Of a stretch of 64,000 bases of DNA, positions 17,001-27,700 are shown one piece after another. Under the pieces are notes generated by a model that saw only the letters and a list, made by a program, of their open reading frames with translations, had not been told where the DNA came from and ran no database searches. This stretch comes from Actinomadura syzygii (lineage in GTDB: Bacteria > Actinomycetota > Actinomycetes > Streptosporangiales > Streptosporangiaceae). The first letter of the stretch is position 1; each line of letters opens with the position of its first letter. The position numbers and the translations under genes were made by a program. Location of the stretch: the NCBI RefSeq assembly GCF_008085905.1, contig NZ_VSFF01000009.1:124001-188000 (forward strand), written 5' to 3'.

Positions 17001-18793
17001 CGCCCGGTGGAACCGGACGTGTAAATGACGTAGGCGGCATTCCCCGAATGGGGCGGGCGGGACGGGGGAACCCGGTCGGCGCCGGACGGGCCGTGTGCGT
17101 ACCCTCCGACGCCGGCCGGGAAGCCGCCCTCCGTGATGGTCAGTGCGGGCCGGCAGTCGTCCAGCATGAATTGGACGCGCTCGGCCGGATGCTCCGGGTC
17201 GATCGGCACGTACGCGGCGCCCGCCTTCAGCACGCCGAGGATCGCGACGACGATCTCCGGCGTGCGCGGCAGGACGAGCGCTACACGGTCCTCCGGGCCG
17301 ATCCCCCGCGCGGTCAACTCGCGCGCGAGCCGGTCGGCACGTTCGTCCAGATCGGCGTAGGTGAGGCGGGCGTCGCCGCAGACGAGCGCGACGTCGTCCG
17401 GGGTGCGGGCGGCCTGCGCCTCGAACAGCTCGGGAATGGTGCCGGACGGTTCGCCCCTGCCGGTGTCGTTCCAGGCGGCGAGGGCGGTCCGTTCGGCGTC
17501 GCTAGCGAGGTCGACGGCGCCGATCAGGCTTTCGGAGTCGTCGGCGAACGCCTCCAGGAAACGGCGGAGACGCCCGAGCAGGGCCTCCACGACAGGACGC
17601 TCATACAAGTCCGGCCGGTAATGCAGACGCAGCGACAACCTCTCCCCAGGCACGGCCACGAAGGACAAAGGGAAGTGGGTCGCGTCGTAAGAGTCGGCCG
17701 CGGCGATGCGGACACCGTTAAGGGAGCCGTCCATTGACGACGGGTCGAACGGGTAGTTCTCCAGAACGGTCATCGTGTCGAACAGCCCGCCGCCATGGCC
17801 CGCCACTCGCTGGATGTCGGTGAGGCCCAGATGGTGGTGGGCGAGGAGTTCGGTCTGCTCGTCCTGGAGCCGTTCCATCAGCGCGGCGAGCGGCTCGTCC
17901 AGCCGGTACCGGACGCGGACCGGCAGCGTGTTGATGAACAGCCCGATCATCTCTTCGATGCCGGGCAGCTCCGGCGGGCGTCCGGACACGGTCGCGCCGA
18001 ACACGACGTCGTCCGAGCCGAGCAGCCGTCCGACGACCAGGCCCCACGCGCCTTGCAGGACGGTGCTCAGCGTGACGCCGTGGCGGCGTGCCGCGCGTGT
18101 GACGCGCCGGGTAGCGCGTTCGTCCAGCTCGGCGGCGGTGCGTTCCGGTGGGCACGGGGGACGTCCGGCCGCCTGCGGGGCGACGAGGCTCGGCCCGTCC
18201 AGGTCGTGGAGGGCGCGGTGCCAGGCGTCCTCGGCGGCGCCGCGGTCCTGCTTTGCGAGCCAGGCCAGGTAGGTCTTGTACGGGGTGACGCGCGGCATCC
18301 CCGTGTCGTGGCCGCCCTGCACGTACAGCAGGAACAGTTCGGTCGCGAGGAGCGGCGTGGACCAGCCGTCCAGCAGGATGTGGTGGTTCGTGAAGATCAG
18401 CCGGTGGCGGCCGGGGGCCGTCCGGACGAGCACGAACCGCAGCAGCGGCGGAGAGGTGAGGTCGAACCCGCGCGCCCGCTCCCGCTCGACGATCGCGTCC
18501 GCGTCCGCCTCGTCCGCGTCGATCTCCTCCCACGGCAGTTCGACCGTGCGCGGGACGACCTGCACGGGACGCGACAGGTCCTCGTGCCAGAACGCGGCAC
18601 GCAGGTTGGCGTGGCGGCGCAGCAGCGTCTCAGCGGCGGCGCGCAGCGCGGCGGCGTCCAGCGGCCCGTCCAGGTCGAGGACGAGCTGCGCCGTGTACAC
18701 GTCGGAGTCCCCGGCGTCGACGACCGCGTGGAAGAAGAACCCCTGCTGGAGCGGGGACAGCGGGAGGATGTCGTCGATGTCCCCCCGATTCAC
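11087..18793 (-). CDS. NRPS2: two modules C-A-T-C-A(Thr)-T-E
   Basis: 2568 residues. Module 1: C (1-440, HHILLDG, D-donor-type start DILPLSPLQQG), A (about 457-960; by-eye pocket D-T-M-N-L-G-F-I-D, no confident substrate), T (LGGDS near 981). Module 2: C (from 1046, L-donor style, HHIAADG), A (about 1511-2000; pocket D-F-W-N-I-G-M-V-H, the standard threonine code), T (LGGDS near 2026), then an epimerisation domain (HHLAVDAVTW near 2211, FNYLGR). Product: adds one unknown residue and D-threonine (or D-allo-Thr). Start GTG 18793 overlaps the NRPS1 stop by 4 bases. The Thr A-T region is almost a copy of one in NRPS1. Confidence 0.96.
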   Translation of the reverse strand: MNRGDIDDILPLSPLQQGFFFHAVVDAGDSDVYTAQLVLDLDGPLDAAALRAAAETLLRRHANLRAAFWHEDLSRPVQVVPRTVELPWEEIDADEADADAIVERERARGFDLTSPPLLRFVLVRTAPGRHRLIFTNHHILLDGWSTPLLATELFLLYVQGGHDTGMPRVTPYKTYLAWLAKQDRGAAEDAWHRALHDLDGPSLVAPQAAGRPPCPPERTAAELDERATRRVTRAARRHGVTLSTVLQGAWGLVVGRLLGSDDVVFGATVSGRPPELPGIEEMIGLFINTLPVRVRYRLDEPLAALMERLQDEQTELLAHHHLGLTDIQRVAGHGGGLFDTMTVLENYPFDPSSMDGSLNGVRIAAADSYDATHFPLSFVAVPGERLSLRLHYRPDLYERPVVEALLGRLRRFLEAFADDSESLIGAVDLASDAERTALAAWNDTGRGEPSGTIPELFEAQAARTPDDVALVCGDARLTYADLDERADRLARELTARGIGPEDRVALVLPRTPEIVVAILGVLKAGAAYVPIDPEHPAERVQFMLDDCRPALTITEGGFPAGVGGYAHGPSGADRVPPSRPPHSGNAAYVIYTSGSTGRPKGVTIPHGGVLNYFEAHRERFFDPVIEAAGGRRLRFAHLASFSFDTSWMGLLWMMYGHELHLIDDETRRDAAAYTAYVARARIDLVNTTPSHFASLLEAGLLDDDGRHHPAQLLLGGEAIPDALWDKLRAFPGVTARNFYGPTESTIDTMNQVVAHRDRPSVGGPYRNVRAHVLDAALQPVPVGVPGELYLAGAQLARGYHDRPGLTAERFVADPSGAPGDRMYRTGDLARRLPDGTIEHLGRADDQVKIRGFRVEPGEIEHVLAGCPDVARAAVVVREDRPGDRRLAAYVVGGPGLDAAAVRRFAAERLPGHMVPAVTVLDALPLTVNGKLDRAALPTPGGTASEASRSARSPREEILCGLFAEVLGVPRVGVDDGFFALGGDSLTATRLAARVRSALGVEMTVRTLFEAPTVAGLAARLADASGDVRPPLVRAERRPAVVPPSYAQRRLWFLNRFERAAPTFNMPVALRLTGALDLDALRDALGDVAARHESLRTIFPDASGNPRQLVLGPGDARPRLDVAEIGEAELPMALAAMAGEGFDLSVEPPVRARLFALGGGVHVLMLVLHHIAADGWSMAPLARDVIAAYAARSEGREPGWAELPVQYADYTLWQRELLGSEGDPGSVISRQIAYWRDALEGLPEELRLPADRPRPVEASYRGRTQVFELDADLHAGLLAVARQSGATLFMVMQAAFAALLSRLGAGTDVPIGSPIAGRTDEALDDLVGMFVNMLVLRTDTSGDPSFRELVGRVKETDLAVYAHQDVPFERLVDVLNPARSMARHPLFQVVLSFQNNPEARLELAGLSGGAEPLGSGVAKYDLSLYLEERHGGDGTPDGIQAGLEYALDLFDPGTAESIAKRFEHLVRELVTDPDAPIGAVDILDRRERRTILRQWAGGRAAPVGRATIPALFEAQVAARPGALAVTFEGVSWTYAEVNARANRLARRLVAEGVGPERFVALALPRSVDLVVAVLAVLKAGAAYVPVDPDYPVDRVAYMVEDAKPVLTLGPDDLDACGYDDSNLGVAVSPDNPAYVIYTSGSTGRPKGVVVPHQNVVRLLRSTEGWFGFGPDDVWTLFHSYAFDFTVWELWGSLLYGGRLVVVPYLTSRSPTDFLQLLAAERVTVLNQTPSAFYQLMAADKDSPEAELALRYIIFGGEALDLGRLEDWYSRHPENAPTLVNMYGITETTVHVSYQMLDRAYAATAAGSVIGVGIPDLRVYVVDSRLQPVPPGVVGELFVARAGLARGYLNRPALSAERFVADPFGAPGTRMYRTGDLGRWLNDGTLEYLGRADQQVQLRGFRIELGEVQAALTKHESVRDAAVIVRDERLIAYVTGSDMDPAELRRSAAKVLPDYMVPAAVVELDALPLTVNGKLDRNALPDPRKTAKVSSREPRTTEEEILANLFAEVLGLEGVGVDDGFFDLGGDSIIAIQLVSRARQSGLVITPRDVFQHQTVEELAATAKPIGEANAIEPEPPGAGIGRIPATPIMRWFQNLNGPTSGYSQRMLLQVPPDLGLEKLTAAFQTVLDHHDMLRLRATDDAEFEVLEPGAIDAAPLVRRVDVTALDTTALRDVLAEGAEQARRRLDPSAGTMAQLVWFDAGPHRSGRLLLTVHHLAVDAVTWRVIVPDLVTAWAGGGLDPVPTSYRRWAQRLAAAASDPARTAELPFWEDVLATSDPLLGARPLNPAADTFGTARHLTLDLPADVTEPLLTDVPAAFHGRVNDVLLTGLALAVAEWRRDRGITDDTAVLIDLEGHGREEIVPGVDLSRTAGWFTSIFPVRLDAGRVEPADVRDGGQAVGTALKRVKEQLREIPDNGIGHGVLRHLAHATSLDAQHPQIAFNYLGRAAAPEAADWAPADRADAAALGPGQDGALALVHVIEVNAHTRDLPDGPELSATWTWAGTLFDDAAVDDLAGRWFAALRGLGAHVAGGASGGPVGGFTPSDLPLVDVGQDEIDELAAELDGEWEPE
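12586..14316. repeat. Long near-identical repeat, copy 1 (Thr A-T segment of NRPS2)
   Basis: About 1.73 kb aligns without indels to 20241-21971 at a constant offset of 7655 bases. Stretches of 60 bases are identical and differences are scattered. It covers most of the threonine adenylation domain and the following T domain up to the E-domain border. The repeat uses more A/T-rich codons than the flanking domains. Confidence 0.88.
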
Positions 18794-21700
18794 CGCCGCC
18801 TCCAGGCGTCCTGCAACCCGTCGATCTCGCTCTGGTCCAGGTCGACGAGCAGGTCGGACGGGGTGAACCCGGCGTCCGTCCCGGCGGCGCCCGTCGCGGC
18901 GAGTCCGCGCAGCGCCGTGAACCAGCCCTCGGCCAGCTCCCGGACGTCGTCCGGGTCGAGGACGTCGCCCGGCCATGTCCAGGTCGCGGAGAGGACGGGC
19001 CCGTGCGGCAGGTCGCGGGTCACCGCGTTGATCTCCAGGACGTGTGCCATCGGCATCCGCGGGTCCTCGCCCGCGGGGAGTTCCTCGGGGGCGACCGTCC
19101 AGTCGCCGCCTTCTCCGCCCGGGTCGATCCGGCCGAGGTAGTTGAACGCGATCTGCGGTGGTGACGGCTCGGCCAGTTCGGCGGCCGCCGCGCCGTCGCC
19201 GCCGCAGCGGAGCAGGCCGTAGCCGATGCCGGTGCCGGGCACCGCTCTGAGCTGCTCCTTCACCTTCTTGATGGCCGCGCCTCCGGTCGCGTTGCCCGCG
19301 TCCAGCCGGACGGGGTGGATCGAGGTGAACCAGCCGACCGTCCGGGAGGTGTCGGCGCCCGCGACCCCTGCGTCCCGGCCGTGGCCCTCCAGGTCGATCA
19401 GGACGCCGGTGCCGCGTCCGCCGCGCCTGCGCCGCCACGCCGCGACCGCGAGCGCCAGGCCGGTGAGGAGGACGTCGTTGAAGCGCCCGTGGAACGCGGC
19501 AGGAACGTCGGCGAGCAGCGGTTTCGTGACGTCGGCCGGGAGTTCGAGGGTGACGGAGCGGGCGCGGGCCGCGATGTCCATGCGCGGGTCGAGCGGGCGG
19601 CTTCCGAGGTCGGGGGCGGGGCCTTCGACGATGTCGAGCCATTCGTCCAGCTCGGTGTCGTCCATGGCGGTGGCGGTGAGTTTCTGTGCCCAGCGCCGGA
19701 ACGACGTCGGGACGGGGTCGAGGTCTCCCCCGGCCCAGGCCGTCACCAGGTCGGGCAGGAGGATCCGCCACGAGACGCCGTCCACGACGAGGTGGTGCAG
19801 GACGACGAGGACGCGCCCCTGCTCGCGGCCCGCGTCGAACCAGACGAGCTGCGCCGTCGTCCCGGCGGACGGGTCGAGCCGGTCGCGGGCGTTCGCGGCC
19901 TGCTCGGCGATCACAGCGCGGAGCTTGTCGGTGTCGAGCCCGGCGACGTCCACCCTGGTGACCAGGGCGGCGGCGTCGCACGACCCGCGCGGCCGGACGA
20001 CGGGACGCCAGTCGTTCGCATCCACGTCCAGGCGGAGGCGGAGCATGTCGTGGTGGTCCAGGACGGTCTGGAGCGCCGCCGTCAGTTTCTCCAAGCCGAG
20101 GTCGGGCGGGGTGCGGAGAAGCATCGCCTGGTGGAAGCCGCGGATCAGCGAGGCGTCGCCGCCCGTCCGGTCGCGCAGCCACGCGACGATCGGCGTCACC
20201 GGCACGGGCCCGATCCCCGTGCCCGGCGATTCCGTTTCGATCGTGTTCGCTTCGCCGATGGGTTTGGCTGTTGCGGCGAGTTCTTCGACTGTTTGGTGTT
20301 GGAAGACGTCGCGTGGGGTGATGACCAAGCCCGATTGGCGGGCGCGGGAGACGAGTTGGATCGCGATGATGGAGTCGCCACCGAGGTCGAAGAATCCGTC
20401 GTCGACGCCGACTCGTTCCAGACCGAGAACCTCAGCGAACAGGTTTGCCAGTATTTCTTCTTCGGTGGTGCGAGGCTCGCGGGACGACACTTTCGCGGTC
20501 TTGCGGGGGTCGGGTAGGGCGTTGCGGTCGAGCTTGCCGTTGACGGTCAGCGGGAGGGCGTCCAGTTCCACGACGGCTGCCGGGACCATGTAATCGGGGA
20601 GGACATTGGCAGCGCTGCGGCGCAGTTCCGCCGGGTCGATCTCGGAACCCGTGACGTAGGCGATCAGGCGCTCGTCGCGGACGATGACGGCGGCGTCCTG
20701 GACGGTGTCGTTCCTGGCCAAGGCCGCTTCGACCTCACCCAACTCGATCCGGAACCCGCGCAACTGGACCTGCTGGTCAGCGCGTCCGAGGTATTCGAGC
20801 GTGTCGTCGTTCAGCCAGCGCCCAAGGTCCCCGGTCCGGTACATGCGCGTTCCAGGCGCGCCGAACGGATCGGCGACGAACCGCTCAGCCGACAAGGCCG
20901 GACGGTTCAAATACCCGCGCGCCAACCCCGCACCCGCCACGAACAACTCACCCACCACACCTGGCGGGACAGGCTGCAAACGCGAATCCAACACGTACAC
21001 GCGCAGATCCGGAATTCCGGCACCGATGACGCTGCCAGATGCACTCGCGGCATACGCGCGATCCAGCGCCAGATGGGAGACGTGCACCGTGGTTTCAGTG
21101 ATGCCGTACATGTTGACAAGCGTCGGCGCGTTCTCAGGATGCCGCGAATACCAATCCTCAAGCCGCCCAAGGTCGAGCGCCTCGCCACCGAACACGACAT
21201 ACCGCAGCGCCAGATCAGACCCCGGATTGTCCTTGTCCGCGGCCATCAATTGATAGAAGGCCGATGGCGTCTGGTTCAGGACCGTGACCCGTTCCGCCTC
21301 CAGCAGCCGGAGGAATTCGGCAGGCGACCGAGACGTCAAGTAAGGCACGACGACGAGGCGACCGCCATAAAGCAGCGATCCCCACAACTCCCAGACGGAG
21401 AAGTCGAAGGCATAGGAGTGGAACAGCGTCCAGACATCATCCGGGCCGAAACCGAACCAGCCTTCCGTCGAGCGCAGCAACCGCACCACGTTCTGATGCG
21501 GCACCACCACACCCTTCGGCCGCCCCGTCGACCCAGACGTGTAGATCACATACGCCGGATTATCGGGCGACACCTCAACACCCAGATTGGAATCGTCGTA
21601 GCCGCAGGCATCCAGATCATCCGGGCCCACCGTCAAGACGGGCTTGGCGTCCTCCACCATTTGCGCCACCCGGTCCACCGGATAATCCGGATCGACCGGC

Positions 21701-24700
21701 ACATACGCCGCGCCCGCCTTCAACACCGCCAGCACCGCCACCACAAGATCAACCGAACGCGGCAACGCCAACGCCACAAACCGCTCCGGACCAACCCCCT
21801 CAAACACCAACCGCCGCGCCAACCGATTCGCCCTAGCGTTCACCTCCGCATACGTCCACGACACACCCTCAAACGTCACCGCCAACGCACCCGGACACGC
21901 CGCCACCTGCGCCTCGAACAACGCTGGAATCGTCGCCCGCCCCACCGGAGCCGCACGCCCTCCAGCCCATTCTTCGAGAACCTTCGAGCGCTCGTCGAGA
22001 GAAAGAATCTCAGTGCTGCCGATGGGTGCGTCCGGGGCGGCGAGGAGTGCAGCGAGGAATCGCTCAAAGCGTCCGACCAACTGCCGGGCCGTGGACGAGT
22101 CGTAAAGGTCGAGCGCGTATTCCAGTTCGCCGTCGAGCCCGTCCTCCCGCTCGGTGAGGACCATCAGCAGATCGAAACGCGAAACCCCGACGCTCAGCGG
22201 CTCCAATTCCGCACTGAACCCAGGCATGTCCAGTCGCGCTTCCGGATTGTTCTGGAACGTCAGGCCGACCTGGAAGAGCGGATGCCGTCCCAGATGACGC
22301 GGCGGATTCAGAACCTCCACGAGCCTCTCGAACGGAACATCCTGGTGGGCATAAGCAGCGAGGTCGGTCTCCTTCACCCGCCCCACCAGTTCCCGGAACG
22401 ACGGGTCCCCGGAAGTGTCCGTGCGGAAGACGAGCATGTTCACGAACATGCCGACCAGATCGTCGAGCGCCTCGTCCGTCCGACCGGCGATCGGGGAACC
22501 AATGGGCACATCCGTCCCGGCACCCAAACGGGAAAGCAAGGCGGCGAACGCGGCCTGAGCGACCATGAACGGGCTCGCCCCTGTAGCGCGCGCGAGGTCG
22601 TTCAGGGCCGTGCGGGTGTCCGGGCCGAGCTGGAACCGCGCGGTCCCGCCCCGGTAGGACGCCTGCGCCGGACGCGGCCGGTCCGCCGGAAGCCGAAGCT
22701 CCTCCGGCACCCCGTCCAAAGCGCCCCGCCAATACGCGATCTGCCGCGAGATCACACTCTCCGGATCACCCTCCGACCCCAGCAACTCCCGCTGCCAAAG
22801 CGTGTAATCGGCGTACTGCACAGGCAGCTGCGCCCACCCAGGAGCCCGCCCCACAGCACGCGCCGTGTAGGCGGTGATGAAGTCGCGGGCGAGCGGCGCC
22901 ATCGACCAGCCGTCGCCGCCGACGTGGTGCATGAGCAGCAGCGCGACGTGCTCGTCCGGCGCGATGCGGAACAGGTGGGCGCGCAGCGGCGGCTCAACGG
23001 AGATGTCGAACGCGTACCCGGCGGCCGTGGCGAGCCGCGCCGGAAGCTCCGCCTCCGTCGTCTCCGTGACCTCCAGTTCCGGACGGGCGGCGGCCGGGTC
23101 CAGCACGACCTGCTTCGGGACTCCCCCGTCGTCCGGCAGGATCGTGCGGAGCGACTCGTGCCGGGCGACGACGTCCCCGACGGCGGCTCGCACGGCGGCG
23201 ACGTCCAGCGCGCCTCGGATGCGCAGCGCCGCGGGCATGTTGTACGTGGCGGACGGCCCCTCGAACCGGTTGAGGAACCACAGCCGCTGCTGCGCATGCG
23301 ACGGCGGGACCGCGCCGGGCCGCTCCCGCCGCGCCAGCGCGGGACGCCCCGGCCGCGCGCCGCCGACCAGCGCGGCGAGGCCCGCCACGGTCGGCGCCTC
23401 GAACAGCGCGCGGACGGGCAGTTCCGCGTCCAGCACCCGCCGGACGCGGCTGACCACCCGCATCGCGATCAGCGAGTTGCCGCCGAGGGCGAAGAAGTCG
23501 TCGTCGGCGCCGACCCGGTCCGCGCCGAGCAGGTCGGCGAAGACGGCGGCGACGGCCTCCTCCGCCGCCCCGGACGGCGCCCGGTACGCGGCGGCCGGGA
23601 CGGCCGCCAGGTCCGGCTTCGGCAGGGCGTTGACGTCGACCTTCCCGTTCGGGGTGAGCGGCAGCGCGTCCAGGACGACGACGGCGGCGGGCACCATCGC
23701 CTCGGGCAGGCTGTCCCGGACGTGGGCGCGCAACTCCTCCGGATCAAGGGTCTCGCCGGGCGCGGCGACGACGTACGCGATGAGCCGCTTCTCCGCCGGC
23801 CCGTCCACGACCTCGGGCAGGCCGGGCAGGTCGAGTCCCTCGACACTGACGGACCCGCCGGACGCGACGACCGCCTCAAGCGTCCCCCGGTACCACCCGG
23901 CGAGCCGCTCGGCGGTCTCCCGGTCGAACAGGTCGAGGGCGTATTCGAGCGTCCCCGGGAACCCGCCGTCGCGGGCGTCCTCCAGCAGGAATTCCAGGTC
24001 GAACTTGGCGACGCCCGCGTCCACCGGCTCGACGGCGACGTCCAGCCCCGGCAGCTCGACGGACGCCTCCGGGTTGTTCTGCAAAGTCAGCATGACCTGG
24101 AACAGCGGGTGCCGCGCGAGGGACCGCGCCGGGTTGAGCGCCTCCACGACCCGCTCGAACGGCACGTCCTGGTGCGCGTAGGCGGCGAGGTCGGCCTCCC
24201 GGACGCGGGCGAGCAGCTCGGCGAACGCCGGGTCGCCGGACGTGTCCGTGCGCAGCACCAGCGTGTTGACGAACACGCCGACGAGGTCGTCGAGCGCCGC
24301 GTCCGTGCGGCCCGCGACGGGCGACCCGATCGGCACGTCCGTGCCGCCGCCGAGCCTGGTCAGCAGCGCGGCCAGCGCGGCCTGGAGCACCATGAACACG
24401 CTGACCTGGTGGTCGCGGGCCAGGGCCCGCAGCCCGGCCGCGACCCCGGCCGGGACGTCGAACGCGACCTGGCCGCCCCGGTAGGACGCGCGGTCCGGGC
24501 GCGGCCGGTCGGACGGCAGCCGGATCTCGTCGGGCAGCCCGGCGAGGGCGTCCGTCCAGTGGGCGAGCTGGCGGGCGGTGAGGCTGCCGTGGTCGTCCTC
24601 GGAGCCGAGCAGTTCCCGCTGCCAGAGCGCGTAGTCGGCGTACTGGACGGGCAGCGGCGCCCACTCCGGCTCCCGCCCGTCGCGGCGCGCGAGGTAGGCG

Positions 24701-27700
24701 CTGATGACGTCGCGGGCGAGCGGCGCCATCGACCAGCCGTCCCCGGCGATGTGGTGCAGGACGATCAGCAGCAGGTGCTCGTCCGGCCCGAGCCGGTAGA
24801 GGTGCGCGCGGACGGGCAGTTCGCGCGCCAGGTCGAAGCCGCGCGTCGCGTCGGCGAACAGCGCGCCCCGCACGTCGTCGGTCTCGCCGACGGTGAGGAC
24901 CGGGTCGGCCTCGTCCGGCGGGAGGACGACCTGGCGCGCCTCCCCGTCGGCGTCGGCGAACAGCGTCCGCAGCGACTCGTGCCGGACGACGACGTCCCGC
25001 AAGGCGGAACGCATCGCGTCCAGGTCGAGCGCGCCGGTGAGGCGAAGCGGGATGGGCATGTTGTAGGTCGCGGTGGGCCCTTCGAGCCGGTTCAGGAACC
25101 AGAGCCGCTCCTGCGCCGACGACACCGGCAGCGGCGACGGCCGCTTCCCCGCCCGCAGCGCGGGACGCGCGGCGCCGCCCGCCGACGCGGCGAACCCGGC
25201 GAGCCCCGCGACGGTCGGCGTCTCGAACAGCGCGCGGACGGGCAGCTCCACGCCCAGCGCGGCGCGGGCGCGGGCGGCGACGCGGGTCGCCTTGAGGGAG
25301 TCGCCGCCGAGGTCGAAGAAGCCGTCGTCGACGCCGACCCGGTCCAGGCCGAGGACGTCCGCGACGATCCCGCAGAGGATCTCCTCGCGGGCGTCGCGCG
25401 GGGCGCGGGCGGCGGGCGGCGCGGTGAACTCCGGCTCGGGCAGCGCGTCCCGGTCGAGCTTTCCGTTGGGGGTGAGCGGCATCGCGTCCAGCACGACGAT
25501 CGCGGACGGCACCATGTGGGCGGGCAGCGTCCGCGCCGCGAACGCGCGCAACGCGGCCGGGTCGGCGGAAGCGGAGGCGGACCCGACGACGTACCCGGCG
25601 AGGACGGTGTCCCCGGCGGCGTCGCGGCGGGCGACGACGACGCTCTGCGCCACGTCCGGGTGCTCGGCCAGGGCCGCCTCGATCTCGCCTAGCTCGATCC
25701 GGAAGCCGCGCACCTTGACCTGGTGGTCGAGGCGGCCGAGGTACTCGATGTGCCCGTCCTGGTTCCAGCGGACGAGGTCGCCCGTCCGGTACATGCGCTC
25801 ACCCGGACCGCCGTACGGGCAGGCCGCGAACCGTTCGGCGGTCAGCGACGGGCGGTTCAGGTAGCCGCGCGCGAGGCCGTCCCCCGCGAGGTACAACTCG
25901 CCGGGCACGCCGACAGGGACGGGCTTGAGCGCGCCGTCGAGCACGTAGGCGCGCGTGTTGGCCATCGGGCGGCCGATCGGCGCGTGCCCTTCGGCGTTGC
26001 CGTCGTCGTACCAGCCGGTGACGAAGACCGTCGCCTCGGTGGGGCCGTAGATGTTGGAGATCCGCGCGTCCGGGAGCAGCGCGCGGACGTCCCGGACGAG
26101 CTGCGGCGGCAGCGCCTCCCCGCCGAGCGCCACGTCCCCGACGTCGAGGCGCGGCCCGCCCCGCGCGAGCAGCGCCGACACGGCGGACGGGACGCCGCTG
26201 ACCAGCGTCCCGGACCAGCCGCCCCGTTCGGCGACCTCCAGCAGGTCGCGGACGATCTCGATCTCGCCGCCCGCCGTCAGCGGCGCCAGCCATTCGAACA
26301 GCGACACGTCGAAGTTCAGCGACGTGGAGAACAGCACGCGGGCGAGCCGCGCGGGCCCGTAGTCCGCCATCGACTGGGCGCAGAAGTCGACGACGTTCGC
26401 GTGCGAGACCACGACGCCCTTGGGCCGTCCCGTCGACCCGGACGTGTAGATCACGTACGCCGGGTTGCCGGGACGCAGCGGCCGGACGCGCTCCGCGTCG
26501 GTGACGTCCGCGCCGCTCAACCCGTCCAGCGACGACCCGTCGAGTTCGACGCGGGGCGTCTCGCCGGGCAGGACGGCGGCCCGAGTGGTGATGACGCAGG
26601 CTGGAGCCGCGTCCTCCAGCATGTAGGCGACGCGGTCGGACGGATACGCCAGGTCGAGCGGCAGGTATCCCGCGCCCGCCTTCAGCACGGCCAGCGCGGC
26701 GACGACCAACCCGGCGTCGCGCGGCAGGGCGAGCGCGACGAAGTCCTCCGCGCCGACGCCGAGCCCGACGAGGTGGCGCGCGAGCCGGTTGGCCCGCTCG
26801 TTCAACTCCCGGTAGGTGAGCGTCGAACCGTCGTGCGTGACGGCGGGCGCGTCCGGAGTGCGCGCGACCTGGGCCTCGACCAGTTCAGGAACGACGGCGG
26901 CCGGGTCGACCGGCGACGCCGTGTCGTTCCACCTCTCCAAGACGAGGGCGCGTTCGGCGTCGTCCAGCAACTCCACGTCGCGGAGCGGCGTGGACGGGTC
27001 GGCGTCCCCGAGCGCCCGCAGGAAGCGGACGTACCGGTCGAGATGCGCGCCCACCCGGCCTTCGGTGTAGAGGTCGGGGTGCGCGTCGAAGTCGACCCGC
27101 ATCCCGGCGCCGTCGAAGTTGTCGTAGATGTTGATCGACAGGTCGTCGATGGGACCGGTCGTGAGGGGGTGCATCCGCGCGGGCAGGCCCGCGAAGTCGA
27201 GCCGGTAGTCGAACGCCATGATGTTGATGACCGGCCCGTACAGGCGGCGCGGCTCGCCGAGCAGGCGCAGGTCGCGCACCAGGTCGTCGCGCCGGTAGCG
27301 CTGGTGGCGCAGCGCCCGCGCGCTCGCCCGGGTCGCGGCGCGGACGAGGTCGTGCACCGTCATGTCCGGGCTGATCTGGACGCGCAGCGGCAGGACCGTC
27401 GCGAGCATCGCCGGGGTGCCGAGCGCGACCTGCGTCGTCCGGCCGGAGACGGCGAGGCCGAGGATCACGTCGCCGTTCCCGGTCATCCGCGCGACGTAGG
27501 CGGCGGTCGCGGCGATCGCGAGGCCCGGCGTGGCGGTGCGCAGGCGGCGGGCGCCGGTCGCGAGCGCGGCGGCCTCCCCGGGCGGGACGACCGTGCCGAG
27601 GCTCAGGTAGTCGGCGGTCGGCTCCGCCATCCCGTCGGAAAGGGACACGGCGAGGGGGCGGTCGGCGAACCGCTCCGTCCAGTAGGCGCGGTCGCGCTCG

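Noticed and set aside
12586..21971. Assembly artefact as cause of the duplicated Thr segments
   Set aside because: Scattered base differences and distinct flanks on both sides indicate two real copies, although long reads would settle it.
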